The translations under genes and the position numbers were made by a program. DNA of 64,000 nucleotides from NCBI RefSeq assembly GCF_001544495.1, contig NZ_FCNZ02000026.1, forward strand, positions 1 to 64,000, written 5' to 3'. The notes beneath the pieces are model-generated. The model ran no database searches. It worked only from the letters and a program-made list of their open reading frames with translations, and had not been told where the DNA came from. The stretch is from Caballeronia telluris (GTDB lineage Bacteria; Pseudomonadota; Gammaproteobacteria; Burkholderiales; Burkholderiaceae). The stretch's first letter is position 1. Each line of letters opens with the position of its first letter. This document shows, in pieces, positions 27,718-36,661 of the stretch.

Positions 27718-28194
27718 TTATTCGCCTTCGCCCATCATGGTTTGCTGGTAATTCTGAATACCGACCTTGTCGATCAGATCGAGTTGCGTTTCGAGCCAGT
27801 CGATGTGCTCTTCGGTATCGTCGAGAATCTTCACGAAAATTTCACGCGAGACAAAATCGCGCACCGATTCGCAATAAACGATTGCTTCCTTGCACGTGCT
27901 TTGCGAAATCTGCTCGAGCTTCAGGTCGCATTCGAGAATCTCTTTTGTCTCTTCGCCGATCAGGAGCTTATGCAGATCCTGCAGATTTGGCAGGCCGTCG
28001 AGCATGAATACACGCTGGATCAGCCAGTCGGCGTGCTTCATTTCGCCGATGGATTCGTCGTATTCGTGCTTGTTCAGGCGCTCCAGGCCCCAATGCTTGT
28101 ACATCCGGGCGTGCAGGAAGTATTGATTGATCGCAGTCAGCTCGTTTTTCAACTGCGAGTTCAGGTATTCGATGACTTTCGGGTCGCCTTGCAT
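27718..28194 (-). CDS. bfr: Bacterioferritin
   Basis: A 158-residue four-helix heme ferritin that stores iron. Ferroxidase ligands Glu18, Glu51, His54, Glu94 and His130 are present, and Met52 is the expected heme ligand. The residue at position 127, usually Glu, is Thr here ([11 protein letters not shown]). The C-terminal [13 protein letters not shown] is typical. It is followed by murI after 12 bp and has a Fur-like box about 100 bp upstream. Bfd, encoded 1.1 kb away, is its reductase partner. Confidence 0.94.
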   Translation of the reverse strand: MQGDPKVIEYLNSQLKNELTAINQYFLHARMYKHWGLERLNKHEYDESIGEMKHADWLIQRVFMLDGLPNLQDLHKLLIGEETKEILECDLKLEQISQSTCKEAIVYCESVRDFVSREIFVKILDDTEEHIDWLETQLDLIDKVGIQNYQQTMMGEGE

Positions 28195-28296
28195 GATTGT
28201 CCTTGTTCGGGGCGTACTACTTCTCGGAATCTTTGAACCATAAACCTTACAGCGAAGATTGCCAAGGTTGGATAAAAATCTTTTGTTTCAGATGAA

Positions 28297-28315
28297 AATG
28301 AGAACGAATCTCTTT
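28297..28315. promoter_or_regulatory. Fur-like box upstream of bfr
   Basis: AATGAGAACGAATCTCTTT resembles the palindrome AATGAGAATCATTCTCATT at 14 to 15 of 19 positions. It lies about 100 bp before the bfr start, further than a simple repressor site. The direction of control is not clear from sequence. Confidence 0.5.
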
Positions 28316-28336
28316 ATCGGAAGATTCCTAGTTAAT

Positions 28337-28366
28337 AAAAAACCGGGCGATCATGCCCGGTTTTTT
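28337..28366 (-). terminator. Terminator of the fumarase gene
   Basis: AAAAAACCGGGC and GCCCGGTTTTTT form a 12 bp stem with loop GATCAT. On the minus strand it comes 32 bp after the fumarase stop and ends in a U run. Confidence 0.9.
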
Positions 28367-28397
28367 CATAGGCGGATATTGATTAGACGGTCCCGCA

Positions 28398-29933
28398 TCA
28401 GACAGTCGCGACCGGAATCTTGCCGATCTTCGCCTGCCATTCGGCCGGCCCCGTCTTGTGTACCGACGTGCCCGACGAATCGACCGCGACCGTCACCGGC
28501 ATGTCCTGCACGTCGAACTCGTAGATCGCTTCCATGCCGAGGTCCTCGAACGCGACGACTTTCGCGTGGCGGATCGCCTTCGAGACCAGATACGCCGCGC
28601 CGCCGACCGCCATCAGGTAGGCCGCGTTGTGCTTCTTGATCGCCTCGATCGCGACCGGGCCGCGCTCGGCCTTGCCGATCATCGAGATGAGGCCGGTCTG
28701 GGAAAGCATCAGTTCGGTGAACTTGTCCATGCGCGTCGCGGTGGTCGGGCCCGCCGGGCCGACGACTTCGTCGTGTACCGGATCGACCGGGCCGACGTAA
28801 TAGATCACACGATTCTTGAAATCGACCGGCAGTTTTTCGCCCTTCGCCAGCATGTCGGCGATGCGCTTGTGCGCGGCGTCCCGGCCCGTGAGCATCTTGC
28901 CGGAGAGCAAGAGCGTCTGGCCCGGCTTCCACGCGGCGACCTGCTCGGGCGTCAGCGTGTTCAGGTCGACGCGCTGGCTCGTTTCCGTGTTCGGCTCCCA
29001 GTTCACCTTCGGCCACGCGTCGAGCGACGGCGCTTCGAGCTTCGCGACGCCCGAGCCGTCGAGCGTGAAGTGCGCGTGGCGCGTCGCCGCGCAGTTCGGG
29101 ATGATCGCGATCGGCTTCGATGCCGCGTGCGTCGGCGCCGCCATGATCTTGACGTCAAGCACGGTGGCAAGGCCGCCGAGACCCTGCGCGCCGATGCCGA
29201 GCGCATTGACCTTCTCGTGCAGCTCGATGCGCAGTTCCTCGATCCAGTCTTTCGGGCCGCGCGCGATGATGTCCTGAATGTCGATCGGGTCCATGAGCGA
29301 CTCCTTCGCCATCACCATCGCCTTTTCGGCCGTGCCGCCGATGCCGATGCCGAGCATGCCCGGCGGGCACCAGCCGGCGCCCATGGTCGGCACGGTCTTG
29401 AGAATCCAGTCGACGATCGAATCGGACGGATTCAGCATCGCGAACTTCGACTTGTTCTCCGAGCCGCCGCCCTTCGCCGCCACCTGCACGTCGACCTTGT
29501 CGCCCGGCACGATCTCGTAGTGGATCACGGCCGGCGTGTTGTCCTTCGTGTTCTTGCGTCCGCCCTCGGGCGGGCTCACGATCGACGCGCGCAGCACGTT
29601 GTCCGGGTTCAGGTAACCGCGGCGCACGCCTTCGTTGATCATCTCGGTGACGCCCATCGTGGCGCTGCCGTTTTCACTTGCCCAGCGCACGTCCATGCCG
29701 ACCTTCACGAAGACCGTGACGATGCCGGTGTCCTGGCAGATCGGCCGGCGGCCTTCCGCGCACATGCGGCTGTTGGTCAGGATCTGCGCGATCGCGTCCT
29801 TCGCGGCCGGGCTTTCTTCCAGCTCATAGGCGCGGCCGAGCGCCTGGATGTAATCGAGCGGATGGTAGTAGCTGATGTGCTGGAGCGAATCGGCGATGCT
29901 CTGGATCAGGTCTTCCTGTTTGATGACGGTCAT
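28398..29933 (-). CDS. fumA: Class I fumarate hydratase (Fe-S)
   Basis: A 511-residue iron-sulfur fumarase interconverting fumarate and malate in the citric acid cycle. Both halves of the family are fused in one chain: the N-terminal alpha-type region with RPICQDTGIVTVFVK and the C-terminal beta-type region with GKMLTGRDAAHKR and YYVGPVDP. Cysteines that can hold the [4Fe-4S] cluster are in PICQDTG, GWCPPGM and IPNCAATRH. Class I fumarases are oxygen- and iron-sensitive, and iron-sparing small RNAs commonly target them. It is followed by its own terminator. Confidence 0.95.
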   Translation of the reverse strand: MTVIKQEDLIQSIADSLQHISYYHPLDYIQALGRAYELEESPAAKDAIAQILTNSRMCAEGRRPICQDTGIVTVFVKVGMDVRWASENGSATMGVTEMINEGVRRGYLNPDNVLRASIVSPPEGGRKNTKDNTPAVIHYEIVPGDKVDVQVAAKGGGSENKSKFAMLNPSDSIVDWILKTVPTMGAGWCPPGMLGIGIGGTAEKAMVMAKESLMDPIDIQDIIARGPKDWIEELRIELHEKVNALGIGAQGLGGLATVLDVKIMAAPTHAASKPIAIIPNCAATRHAHFTLDGSGVAKLEAPSLDAWPKVNWEPNTETSQRVDLNTLTPEQVAAWKPGQTLLLSGKMLTGRDAAHKRIADMLAKGEKLPVDFKNRVIYYVGPVDPVHDEVVGPAGPTTATRMDKFTELMLSQTGLISMIGKAERGPVAIEAIKKHNAAYLMAVGGAAYLVSKAIRHAKVVAFEDLGMEAIYEFDVQDMPVTVAVDSSGTSVHKTGPAEWQAKIGKIPVATV

Positions 29934-29992
29934 GGCTTGGGCTCTGGGAAGCGTCTTGGGGGACGGAGTCGGTTCGGCGCTCTGCGGCGCGC

Positions 29993-30571
29993 TCAGTCGG
30001 CTGCGCGGGCGGGCGCGGCCGACTCGTTATGGAAATGCTGCGGATGCGTATGCGTGGTCAGGCGGTCGACCCAGGCCATGATGAGCGCGGACAGCAGGAA
30101 CGCGAGGTGGATGAGCACCTGCCACATCACGGCGTTTTGCGAGTGCTGGTCCGGATCGATGAAGGTTTTCAGCAGATGGATCGACGAGATGCTGATGAGC
30201 GCCATCGACAGCTTCACCTTCAGCACGCCCGCGTTGACGTGATCGAGCCATTCGGGCTCGTCCGGATGGCCTTCGACGCCGAGCCGCGAGACAAAGGTCT
30301 CGTAGCCGCCGACGATCACCATGATGAGCAGGTTCGAGATCATCACCACGTCGATCAGGCCGAGCACGACCAGCATGATGTTGGTTTCGTCGAGCGTGAA
30401 GGCGTGCGAGACGAGGTGCCACACTTCCTTCAGGAACAGCACGACGTAGACGCCCTGCGCGACAATTAGGCCGAGATAGAGCGGCACCTGGAGCCAGCGG
30501 CTCATGAAGATGAGCCTTGGGAGCGGGCCCATCGGGCGGGGCGAGCCGGGGACGTGCTTGGAAACGGACAT
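29993..30571 (-). CDS. UPF0114 (YqhA, TIGR00645) membrane protein
   Basis: A 192-residue membrane protein of the UPF0114 family with about four hydrophobic segments. Typical stretches are RLIFMSRWLQVPLYLGLIVAQ (shortened here to the core MSRWLQVPLY), LGLIDVVMISNLLIMVIVGGYETF and KVKLSMALISISSIHLLKTF. The function is not known; channel-like structures have been proposed for the family. It is 59 bp upstream of fumA in the same direction and may share its transcript. Confidence 0.88.
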   Translation of the reverse strand: MSVSKHVPGSPRPMGPLPRLIFMSRWLQVPLYLGLIVAQGVYVVLFLKEVWHLVSHAFTLDETNIMLVVLGLIDVVMISNLLIMVIVGGYETFVSRLGVEGHPDEPEWLDHVNAGVLKVKLSMALISISSIHLLKTFIDPDQHSQNAVMWQVLIHLAFLLSALIMAWVDRLTTHTHPQHFHNESAAPARAAD

Positions 30572-30685
30572 GGGCTTCAGGTTGGACGAATGCCGGATTG
30601 GGGAACCCGCAATTGTAGCGTGTCGATCGTAAGGTTCGCCGAAGGCACCGGCGCGAGGCGAGGGCGCGAGCCAAGGGCGGCGCGC

Positions 30686-31591
30686 TCAGGAGGCCATCGG
30701 CGGAACCTGGCGGGGGCGGATGCTCGCGAGCGCGATGCCCGCGACCACGCACGCGAGCGCGATGCCATGCGCGACGGTCGGCCGCTCGCCGAGGAACACG
30801 ATGCCGTACACCGCGGCCGCGATCGGCAGGACGGCCGAGAACACGCCGGCAAGGCTGCCGTCGACGTGCCGGATGCCCTTCATCCACAGCCAGAACGAGA
30901 AGATGCTCGCCGAGAGCCCGTACCACAGCACGAGCGTCCACGTTCCCGCGCCGACGCTCGCGTAGTCGAAGGAGAGGAGCGCCGGGAGACCCAGCGGCAG
31001 CATCAGCAGGAGCCCGAAGCCATGCGTGTACGCGCAGATGTCGATGGCGGGCAGTGTTTCCGTGAGGCGGCGCGAGAGGATCACGTAGAAGGATTCGCAG
31101 CACACGGCGCCGAGCACCATGAGGTTGCCGGCGAGCGAACTCTCCCTGGCCGTGCCTGCGAGCGCGCCGTGCGCACTCTGCGCGACGTTGATGACGACCA
31201 CGCCCGCGATCGCCAGCGCGATCGACACGAGTGCGCGGCCGTTCGGCCGCTCCTTGAGAAAGAGCCATGCAAAGAGCGCGACGACCGCCGGGATCGTGCT
31301 CGTGATGACGCCCGCCGCGACCGCGCTCGTGCGCTGCACGCCGTTGAGCATGAGCAGCGTGAACATGAACGTGCCGAAGAGCGCTTGCAGGAAAAGGTTG
31401 ATCCATTCGCCGCGCGCGACGCGCTTCATCTTCGACGGCCGAAGGAGCGGCCACAGCACCGCGATGGCGATCACGAAGCGCAGGAGCGCGAACAGCGTGA
31501 CAGGAACGAACGCGACGATCGACTTGCCGACACCGACATTGCTGCCGACGAGGAGCATGGCTGCGATAAGGTACAAGGCGTATCGATTCAA
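30686..31591 (-). CDS. EamA/DMT family transporter
   Basis: A 301-residue protein with ten predicted membrane helices in two repeated EamA halves. Typical segments are SNVGVGKSIVAFVPV, GVITSTIPAVVALFAWLFLKE and the second-half AVLPIAAAVYGIVFLGERP. Such exporters move amino acids or other metabolites; the substrate cannot be read here. It is separated from the UPF0114 gene by 114 bp and is divergent from acs. Confidence 0.88.
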   Translation of the reverse strand: MNRYALYLIAAMLLVGSNVGVGKSIVAFVPVTLFALLRFVIAIAVLWPLLRPSKMKRVARGEWINLFLQALFGTFMFTLLMLNGVQRTSAVAAGVITSTIPAVVALFAWLFLKERPNGRALVSIALAIAGVVVINVAQSAHGALAGTARESSLAGNLMVLGAVCCESFYVILSRRLTETLPAIDICAYTHGFGLLLMLPLGLPALLSFDYASVGAGTWTLVLWYGLSASIFSFWLWMKGIRHVDGSLAGVFSAVLPIAAAVYGIVFLGERPTVAHGIALACVVAGIALASIRPRQVPPMAS

Positions 31592-31950
31592 GCTGGAATC
31601 CGGACGGCGAGTTCAGTTACGATTGTAGGGACGTATGCAGGTCGGGCGCTTTACAGCCGCGTGGATCGGAATCCAGGCGCGCATTGTAGAAGCCGCGCGA
31701 CCCTCTCGTATACCCCGTGTCGATTGGCGGCGCCGCGTAAGAAGCGGGTAAGGCGAGAGGCTTATCGTGCGGATAAAGGCCGGACATACAGGTCGACGAA
31801 CGAACGTGCTGCAGCGCGGCAACGAGCGCTCGTCGACGCAGGAGACACAGTCAGCTGCGAGGCGCGAATGCGCGTCCCGCGTCAAACGAAACATGCGGCC
31901 CGCGCCCACGCGCGCCGACGGTTTTAGAGTCACCATCAAAGGGGTTGTCG
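31592..31950. other. Divergent intergenic region before acs
   Basis: This 359 bp gap must hold the promoters of the EamA gene and acs. I see no convincing -35/-10 pair, known operator or small gene. AAAGGGG (31938-31944) is the acs ribosome site. Confidence 0.4.
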
Positions 31951-33933
31951 ATGTCTGCGATTGAATCCGTACTCCAGGAACGCCGCGTTTTCCCGCCTTC
32001 CGACAAGGCTTCGGCCCATGCCGCGATCTCCGGCATGGACGCTTACAAGGCCTTGGCCGACGAAGCCGAACGCGACTACGAAGGCTTCTGGGCGCGCATC
32101 GCGCGCGAAACGCTCGCGTGGCACAAGCCGTTCACGAAGGTGCTCGACGAATCGAACGCGCCGTTCTACACCTGGTTCGAGGACGGCGAACTCAACGCGT
32201 CGTACAACTGCATCGACCGTCACGTCGAAGCGGGCAACGGCGCGAAGAACGCGATCATCTTCGAAGCGGACGACGGCACCGTCACCAACGTCACGTATCA
32301 GGACCTGCTCGGCCGCGTATGCCGCTTCGCGAACGCGCTGAAGAAGCAGGGCGTGAAGAAGGGCGACCGCGTCGTGATCTATCTGCCGATGTCGGTGGAA
32401 GGCGTCGTCGCGATGCAGGCCTGCGCGCGCATCGGCGCGACGCATTCGGTCGTGTTCGGCGGGTTCTCGTCGAAGTCGCTCAACGAGCGGCTCGTCGACG
32501 TGGGCGCGGTCGCGCTCATCACCGCCGACGAACAGATGCGCGGCGGCAAGGCGTTGCCGCTCAAAAACATCGCGGACGAAGCGCTCGCGGCCGGCGGCTG
32601 CGAGGCGGTGAAGAACGTGATCGTCTATCGCAGGACGGGCGGCAAGGTCGCGTGGACCGAAGGCCGCGACCAATGGATGCACGAACTCGTCGCGAACGAA
32701 TCGGACCAGTGCGAGCCGGAATGGGTGAGCGCCGAGCATCCGCTCTTCATCCTCTACACGTCGGGTTCGACGGGCAAGCCGAAGGGCGTGCAGCACAGCA
32801 CTGGCGGCATCCTGCTGTGGGCCGCGCAGACCATGAAGTGGACGTTCGACATGAAGCCGGACGACGTCTTCTGGTGTACTGCCGATATCGGCTGGATCAC
32901 GGGACACAGCTACATCACCTACGGGCCGCCCGCGATCGGCGCGACCCAGGTCATGTTCGAAGGCGTGCCGACGTATCCGAACGCGGGCCGCTTCTGGGAG
33001 ATGATCGCGAAGCACAAGGTCACGATCTTCTACACCGCGCCCACCGCGATCCGCTCGCTCATCAAGGTGTCCGAAGCGGACGCGAAGGTGCATCCGAAGA
33101 GCTATGACCTGTCGACGCTGCGCATCCTCGGCACGGTCGGCGAGCCGATCAATCCGGAAGCGTGGATGTGGTATCACGAGAACGTCGGCGGCGGGAAGTG
33201 CCCGATCGTCGATACGTGGTGGCAGACCGAAACCGGCGGGCACATGATCACGCCGCTGCCGGGCGCGACGCCGCTCGTGCCGGGTTCGTGCACGCTGCCG
33301 CTGCCGGGCATCATGGCGGCGATCGTCGACGAAACCGGGCAGGACGTGCCGAACGGGCAGGGCGGCATCCTGGTTGTGAAGCGCCCTTGGCCGTCGATGC
33401 TGCGCAACGTGTGGGGCGACCCGAAGCGCTATCAGACGAGCTACTTTCCCGAAGAACTCGGCGGCAAGCTGTATCTCGCCGGCGACGGCGCCGTGCGCGA
33501 CAAGGACACCGGCTATTTCACGATCATGGGCCGTATCGACGACGTGCTGAACGTCTCCGGTCACCGGCTCGGCACGATGGAAATCGAGTCCGCGCTGGTC
33601 GCGAATCCGCTCGTCGCGGAAGCGGCGGTCGTCGGCCGTCCGGACGACACGACGGGCGAAGCGGTCGTCGCGTTCGTGGTGCTCAAGCGTGAGCGTCCCG
33701 AGGGCGAGGAGGGCACGAAGATCGCGAACGAGTTGCGCGCGTGGGTCGCGAAGGAGATCGGTCCGATCGCGAAGCCCAAGGACATCCGCTTCGGCGAGAA
33801 CCTGCCGAAGACGCGTTCGGGCAAGATCATGCGGCGCCTGTTGCGCTCGCTCGCGAAGGGCGAGGCGATCACGCAGGACGTCTCGACGCTCGAAAATCCC
33901 GCGATTCTCGACCAGCTCGGCGAAGCGAAATGA
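31951..33933 (+). CDS. acs: Acetyl-CoA synthetase
   Basis: A 660-residue AMP-forming acetate-CoA ligase. The ATP motif [12 protein letters not shown] is at about residues 269-280, WWQTETGG lies in the acetate pocket, and the C-terminal [11 protein letters not shown] carries the lysine that is acetylated to switch the enzyme off in many bacteria. ATG 31951 is preferred to the TTG two codons earlier. Downstream lies a sodium/solute symporter pair, so uptake and activation of acetate appear linked. Confidence 0.96.
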   Translation: MSAIESVLQERRVFPPSDKASAHAAISGMDAYKALADEAERDYEGFWARIARETLAWHKPFTKVLDESNAPFYTWFEDGELNASYNCIDRHVEAGNGAKNAIIFEADDGTVTNVTYQDLLGRVCRFANALKKQGVKKGDRVVIYLPMSVEGVVAMQACARIGATHSVVFGGFSSKSLNERLVDVGAVALITADEQMRGGKALPLKNIADEALAAGGCEAVKNVIVYRRTGGKVAWTEGRDQWMHELVANESDQCEPEWVSAEHPLFILYTSGSTGKPKGVQHSTGGILLWAAQTMKWTFDMKPDDVFWCTADIGWITGHSYITYGPPAIGATQVMFEGVPTYPNAGRFWEMIAKHKVTIFYTAPTAIRSLIKVSEADAKVHPKSYDLSTLRILGTVGEPINPEAWMWYHENVGGGKCPIVDTWWQTETGGHMITPLPGATPLVPGSCTLPLPGIMAAIVDETGQDVPNGQGGILVVKRPWPSMLRNVWGDPKRYQTSYFPEELGGKLYLAGDGAVRDKDTGYFTIMGRIDDVLNVSGHRLGTMEIESALVANPLVAEAAVVGRPDDTTGEAVVAFVVLKRERPEGEEGTKIANELRAWVAKEIGPIAKPKDIRFGENLPKTRSGKIMRRLLRSLAKGEAITQDVSTLENPAILDQLGEAK

Positions 33934-33957
33934 ACCTTCGCGGTTGACTGCTCGTGC

Positions 33958-33987
33958 AAAACGGCTGCCCTCGGGCAGCCGTTTTGC
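33958..33987 (+). terminator. acs terminator
   Basis: AAAACGGCTGCCC and GGGCAGCCGTTTT form a 13 bp stem with a 2-base loop, 25 bp after acs. The next genes are therefore probably transcribed separately. Confidence 0.88.
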
Positions 33988-34041
33988 ATTGCAGCGGTCG
34001 ATCCTGATTGCCCGCGCGGCGCGGTTTTGGTAAACAGTCGC

Positions 34042-34368
34042 ATGCCCGTCGAGACCCCTTCCCAAAGCTCGCCCGAAGCGCCGCCCGTATCGGCCGCGAT
34101 GGCGCGCGCGCATCGCGCTTACTGGCGCTTCAACGTCGCGCTGATCGCCGTGCTGATGGCGGTCGGCTTCGTCGTGTCGTTCGGCTTGCCGCTCGTGGCG
34201 TCGCGGCTCGAAGACGTGCGTATCGCGGGCTTCCCGCTGCCGTTCTACTTCGGCGCACAGGGCGCGATCCTCGTGTATGTCGCGCTGATCGTCGTCTATA
34301 TCGTGCTGATGCAGTTCGCCGATGCGCGCCTTTTGCGAGCCTCGCGCGCGGCCGGCGGGCAGACATGA
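34042..34368 (+). CDS. DUF4212 small subunit of a sodium/solute symporter
   Basis: A 108-residue membrane protein with two hydrophobic helices. The family signature RAHRAYWRFNVALIAVLM and LPFYFGAQGAILVYVALIVVY is clear. DUF4212 proteins are always encoded before a large SSS-family symporter, as here. Its TGA stop overlaps the ATG of the symporter (ATGA). ATG 34042 is preferred over the in-frame TTG at 34027. Confidence 0.9.
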   Translation: MPVETPSQSSPEAPPVSAAMARAHRAYWRFNVALIAVLMAVGFVVSFGLPLVASRLEDVRIAGFPLPFYFGAQGAILVYVALIVVYIVLMQFADARLLRASRAAGGQT

Positions 34369-36401
34369 AGCTGACCAACCGCCTGATCGTCTACTACGCG
34401 CTCTATACGGTCGGCTTTTTCTTCTTCATCTTCGTGATGGAGCGCATCGAGCGCGTGACCGGGCCCGGCATGTGGATCGGCTACGTGTTCCTGTTCGTGC
34501 CGATCGCGGTCTATGCGGTGATCGGCCTTTTATCGCGCACATCGGATCTCGTCGAATACTACGTCGCGGGGCGGCGCGTGCCGTCCGCGTTCAACGGCAT
34601 GGCGACGGCGGCCGACTGGTTGTCGGCGGCATCGTTCATCGGATTGGCTGGCTCGATCTACGCGAGCGGCTACGACGGCCTCGCCTACGTGATGGGCTGG
34701 ACGAGCGGCTACTGCCTCGTCGCGTTCCTGCTCGCGCCCTACGTGCGCAAGCTCGCGCGCTACACGATCCCCGATTTCCTCGGCACGCGCTTCTCCAGCA
34801 ACCTCGTGCGCGGACTCGCCGCGTTCGCCGCGATCCTCTGTTCGTTCGTCTATCTCGTCGCGCAGATCCAGGGCATCGGGCTGATCGCGTCGCGCTTCAT
34901 CGGCATCGACTTCGCGATCGGTATCTTCTGCGGGCTCGCGGGCATTCTCGTGTGCTCGTTTCTCGGCGGCATGCGCGCCGTCACGTGGACGCAGGTCGCG
35001 CAGTACATCATCCTCATCAGCGCGATGCTGATCCCGGTTTCGATGATCGCGCATCGCGAAGGGCTCGGCTGGCTGCCGCAACTGAACTACGGACGCGTGA
35101 TGGAGCGCGTCGAATCGCTCGAACGGATGGTCGCGCAATCGCCCGAGGAAGCGCGTGTGCGCGACGACTACCGCCGGCAGGCCGCGCAAATCCAGACGCG
35201 GATCGACACGCTGCCGCAGTCGTATCGCAGCGAGTACGGGCGGCTCGTGTACGAGATCGCGGAACTGCGGCGGCATAACGGGCCGCTGCGCGAGATCAGC
35301 GCGCGCGAGCGCGAACTCGAAGCGTTCCCGAAAGATCCCGCCGACGCGCTCGCCAAATGGTCGCGCGAGCGCGATGCGCTGCTCGAACGCGTGGCCGCGC
35401 CCGTGCCGATGGCGCAGGCGTTTCCGGTCGCCTCAAAGGGTCGTGCTGAGGAGGAGAGCCAGCGCGTGCATCAGCGCAATTTCCTGTCGCTGCTTTTGTG
35501 CCTGTCGCTCGGCACGGCGAGCCTGCCACACATCCTCACGCGCTATAACACGACGACCTCGGTGGCCTCGGCGCGGCGCTCGGTCGGCTGGACCCTCTTC
35601 TTCGTCGCGCTTTTCTATCTGACGGTGCCCGTGCTCGCGGTGCTGATCAAGCACGAGATTCTGTCGGGGCTCGTCGGGCACCGGTTCGTCGATCTGCCGC
35701 AATGGGTCATGCAATGGCGCAAGGTCGAGCCGTACCTGATCCGCATCACCGATGTGAACGGCGACGGCATCGTGCGCTGGGCCGGCATCCAGATGCAGCC
35801 GGACATGGTCGTGCTCGCCGCGCCCGAAATTGCCGGGCTGCCGTATGTGATTTCGGGGCTGATCGCGGCGGGCGCGCTGGCGGCGGCGCTTTCGACGGCG
35901 GACGGTCTGTTGCTCACGATCGCCAACGCGCTCTCGCACGACGTGTATTACTGCATGGTCGACCGGAACGCGACGAGCCAGCGGCGCGTGACGATATCGA
36001 AGATTCTGCTGCTTGGCGTGGCGCTGTTCGCGTCCTATGTGGCGTCGCTGAATACGGGGAATATTCTGTTTCTGGTGGGGGCGGCGTTTTCGCTGGCGGC
36101 GTCGAGTCTCTTTCCGGTGCTCGTGCTCGGCGTCTTCTGGAAGCGCACGACCCGGCGCGGCGCGGTGGCGGGGATGATGGCGGGGCTCGTCGTGTGCGTT
36201 TATTACATCGTCTCGACGTATCCGTTCTTCACGCAGATGACGGGTTTCGCGGGCGCGCGATGGTTCGGTATCGAGCCGATCAGCTCGGGCGTGTTTGGCG
36301 TGCCGGCGGGATTCGCCGTGGCGATTGCGGTGAGCCTCTTCGACCGCGACAAGCCCGATGCGTATACGCGCGCGCTCGTGGACTATATCCGGCACCCGTA
36401 G
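34365..36401 (+). CDS. SSS-family sodium/solute (probably acetate) symporter with a soluble insertion
   Basis: A 678-residue membrane protein of the VC_2705/ActP-like sodium:solute symporter group. Core motifs are YYVAGRRVPSAFNGMATAADWLSAASFIG, read in parts, with ADWLSAASFIG most telling, and SLGTASLPHILTRYNT. Residues about 235-370 form a charged, coiled-coil-like segment (many Arg, Glu) that standard ActP lacks; this explains the extra length. It is coupled to the DUF4212 gene. Acetate or a similar short acid is the likely cargo because acs is next door; that is inference. Confidence 0.88.
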   Translation: MKLTNRLIVYYALYTVGFFFFIFVMERIERVTGPGMWIGYVFLFVPIAVYAVIGLLSRTSDLVEYYVAGRRVPSAFNGMATAADWLSAASFIGLAGSIYASGYDGLAYVMGWTSGYCLVAFLLAPYVRKLARYTIPDFLGTRFSSNLVRGLAAFAAILCSFVYLVAQIQGIGLIASRFIGIDFAIGIFCGLAGILVCSFLGGMRAVTWTQVAQYIILISAMLIPVSMIAHREGLGWLPQLNYGRVMERVESLERMVAQSPEEARVRDDYRRQAAQIQTRIDTLPQSYRSEYGRLVYEIAELRRHNGPLREISARERELEAFPKDPADALAKWSRERDALLERVAAPVPMAQAFPVASKGRAEEESQRVHQRNFLSLLLCLSLGTASLPHILTRYNTTTSVASARRSVGWTLFFVALFYLTVPVLAVLIKHEILSGLVGHRFVDLPQWVMQWRKVEPYLIRITDVNGDGIVRWAGIQMQPDMVVLAAPEIAGLPYVISGLIAAGALAAALSTADGLLLTIANALSHDVYYCMVDRNATSQRRVTISKILLLGVALFASYVASLNTGNILFLVGAAFSLAASSLFPVLVLGVFWKRTTRRGAVAGMMAGLVVCVYYIVSTYPFFTQMTGFAGARWFGIEPISSGVFGVPAGFAVAIAVSLFDRDKPDAYTRALVDYIRHP

Positions 36402-36431
36402 GCAGGGGCTGGCAGGGCCGGCGGAGTTTGC

Positions 36432-36437
36432 TATACT
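36432..36437 (+). promoter_or_regulatory. -10 box of tRNA-Ser
   Basis: TATACT lies 12 bp before the tRNA. CTGGCA at 36409-36414 is a possible -35 at 17 bp spacing. Confidence 0.65.
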
Positions 36438-36449
36438 CTGCGTCTTGCC

Positions 36450-36539
36450 GGAGAGATGGATGAGCGGTTTAAGTCGCACGCCTGGAAAGCGTGTATAGGG
36501 TCAAACCTATCCGGGGTTCGAATCCCCGTCTCTCCGCCA
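36450..36539 (+). tRNA. serT: tRNA-Ser (anticodon GGA)
   Basis: The 90-base gene forms GGAGAGA/TCTCTCC acceptor arms with G discriminator and encoded CCA. The anticodon stem is CACGC/GCGTG around CTGGAAA, giving anticodon GGA. A long variable arm (TATAGGGTCAAACCTAT) and T loop GGTTCGAATCC identify a class II serine tRNA. Confidence 0.97.
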
Positions 36540-36550
36540 GAGTCAGTCAT

Positions 36551-36586
36551 AAAGCCCTGTAACTTGAATGAGTTACAGGGCTTTTG
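36551..36586 (+). terminator. tRNA-Ser terminator
   Basis: AAAGCCCTGTAACT and AGTTACAGGGCTTT form a 14 bp stem with a 6-base loop, 12 bases after the tRNA. Confidence 0.9.
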
Positions 36587-36661
36587 TTTTTTCGGGCCAT
36601 CAGAAAACCAACAGCGTACGCTCAGGTTTCCATTCTTGGTCTGTTTGAGGAATGACACACT

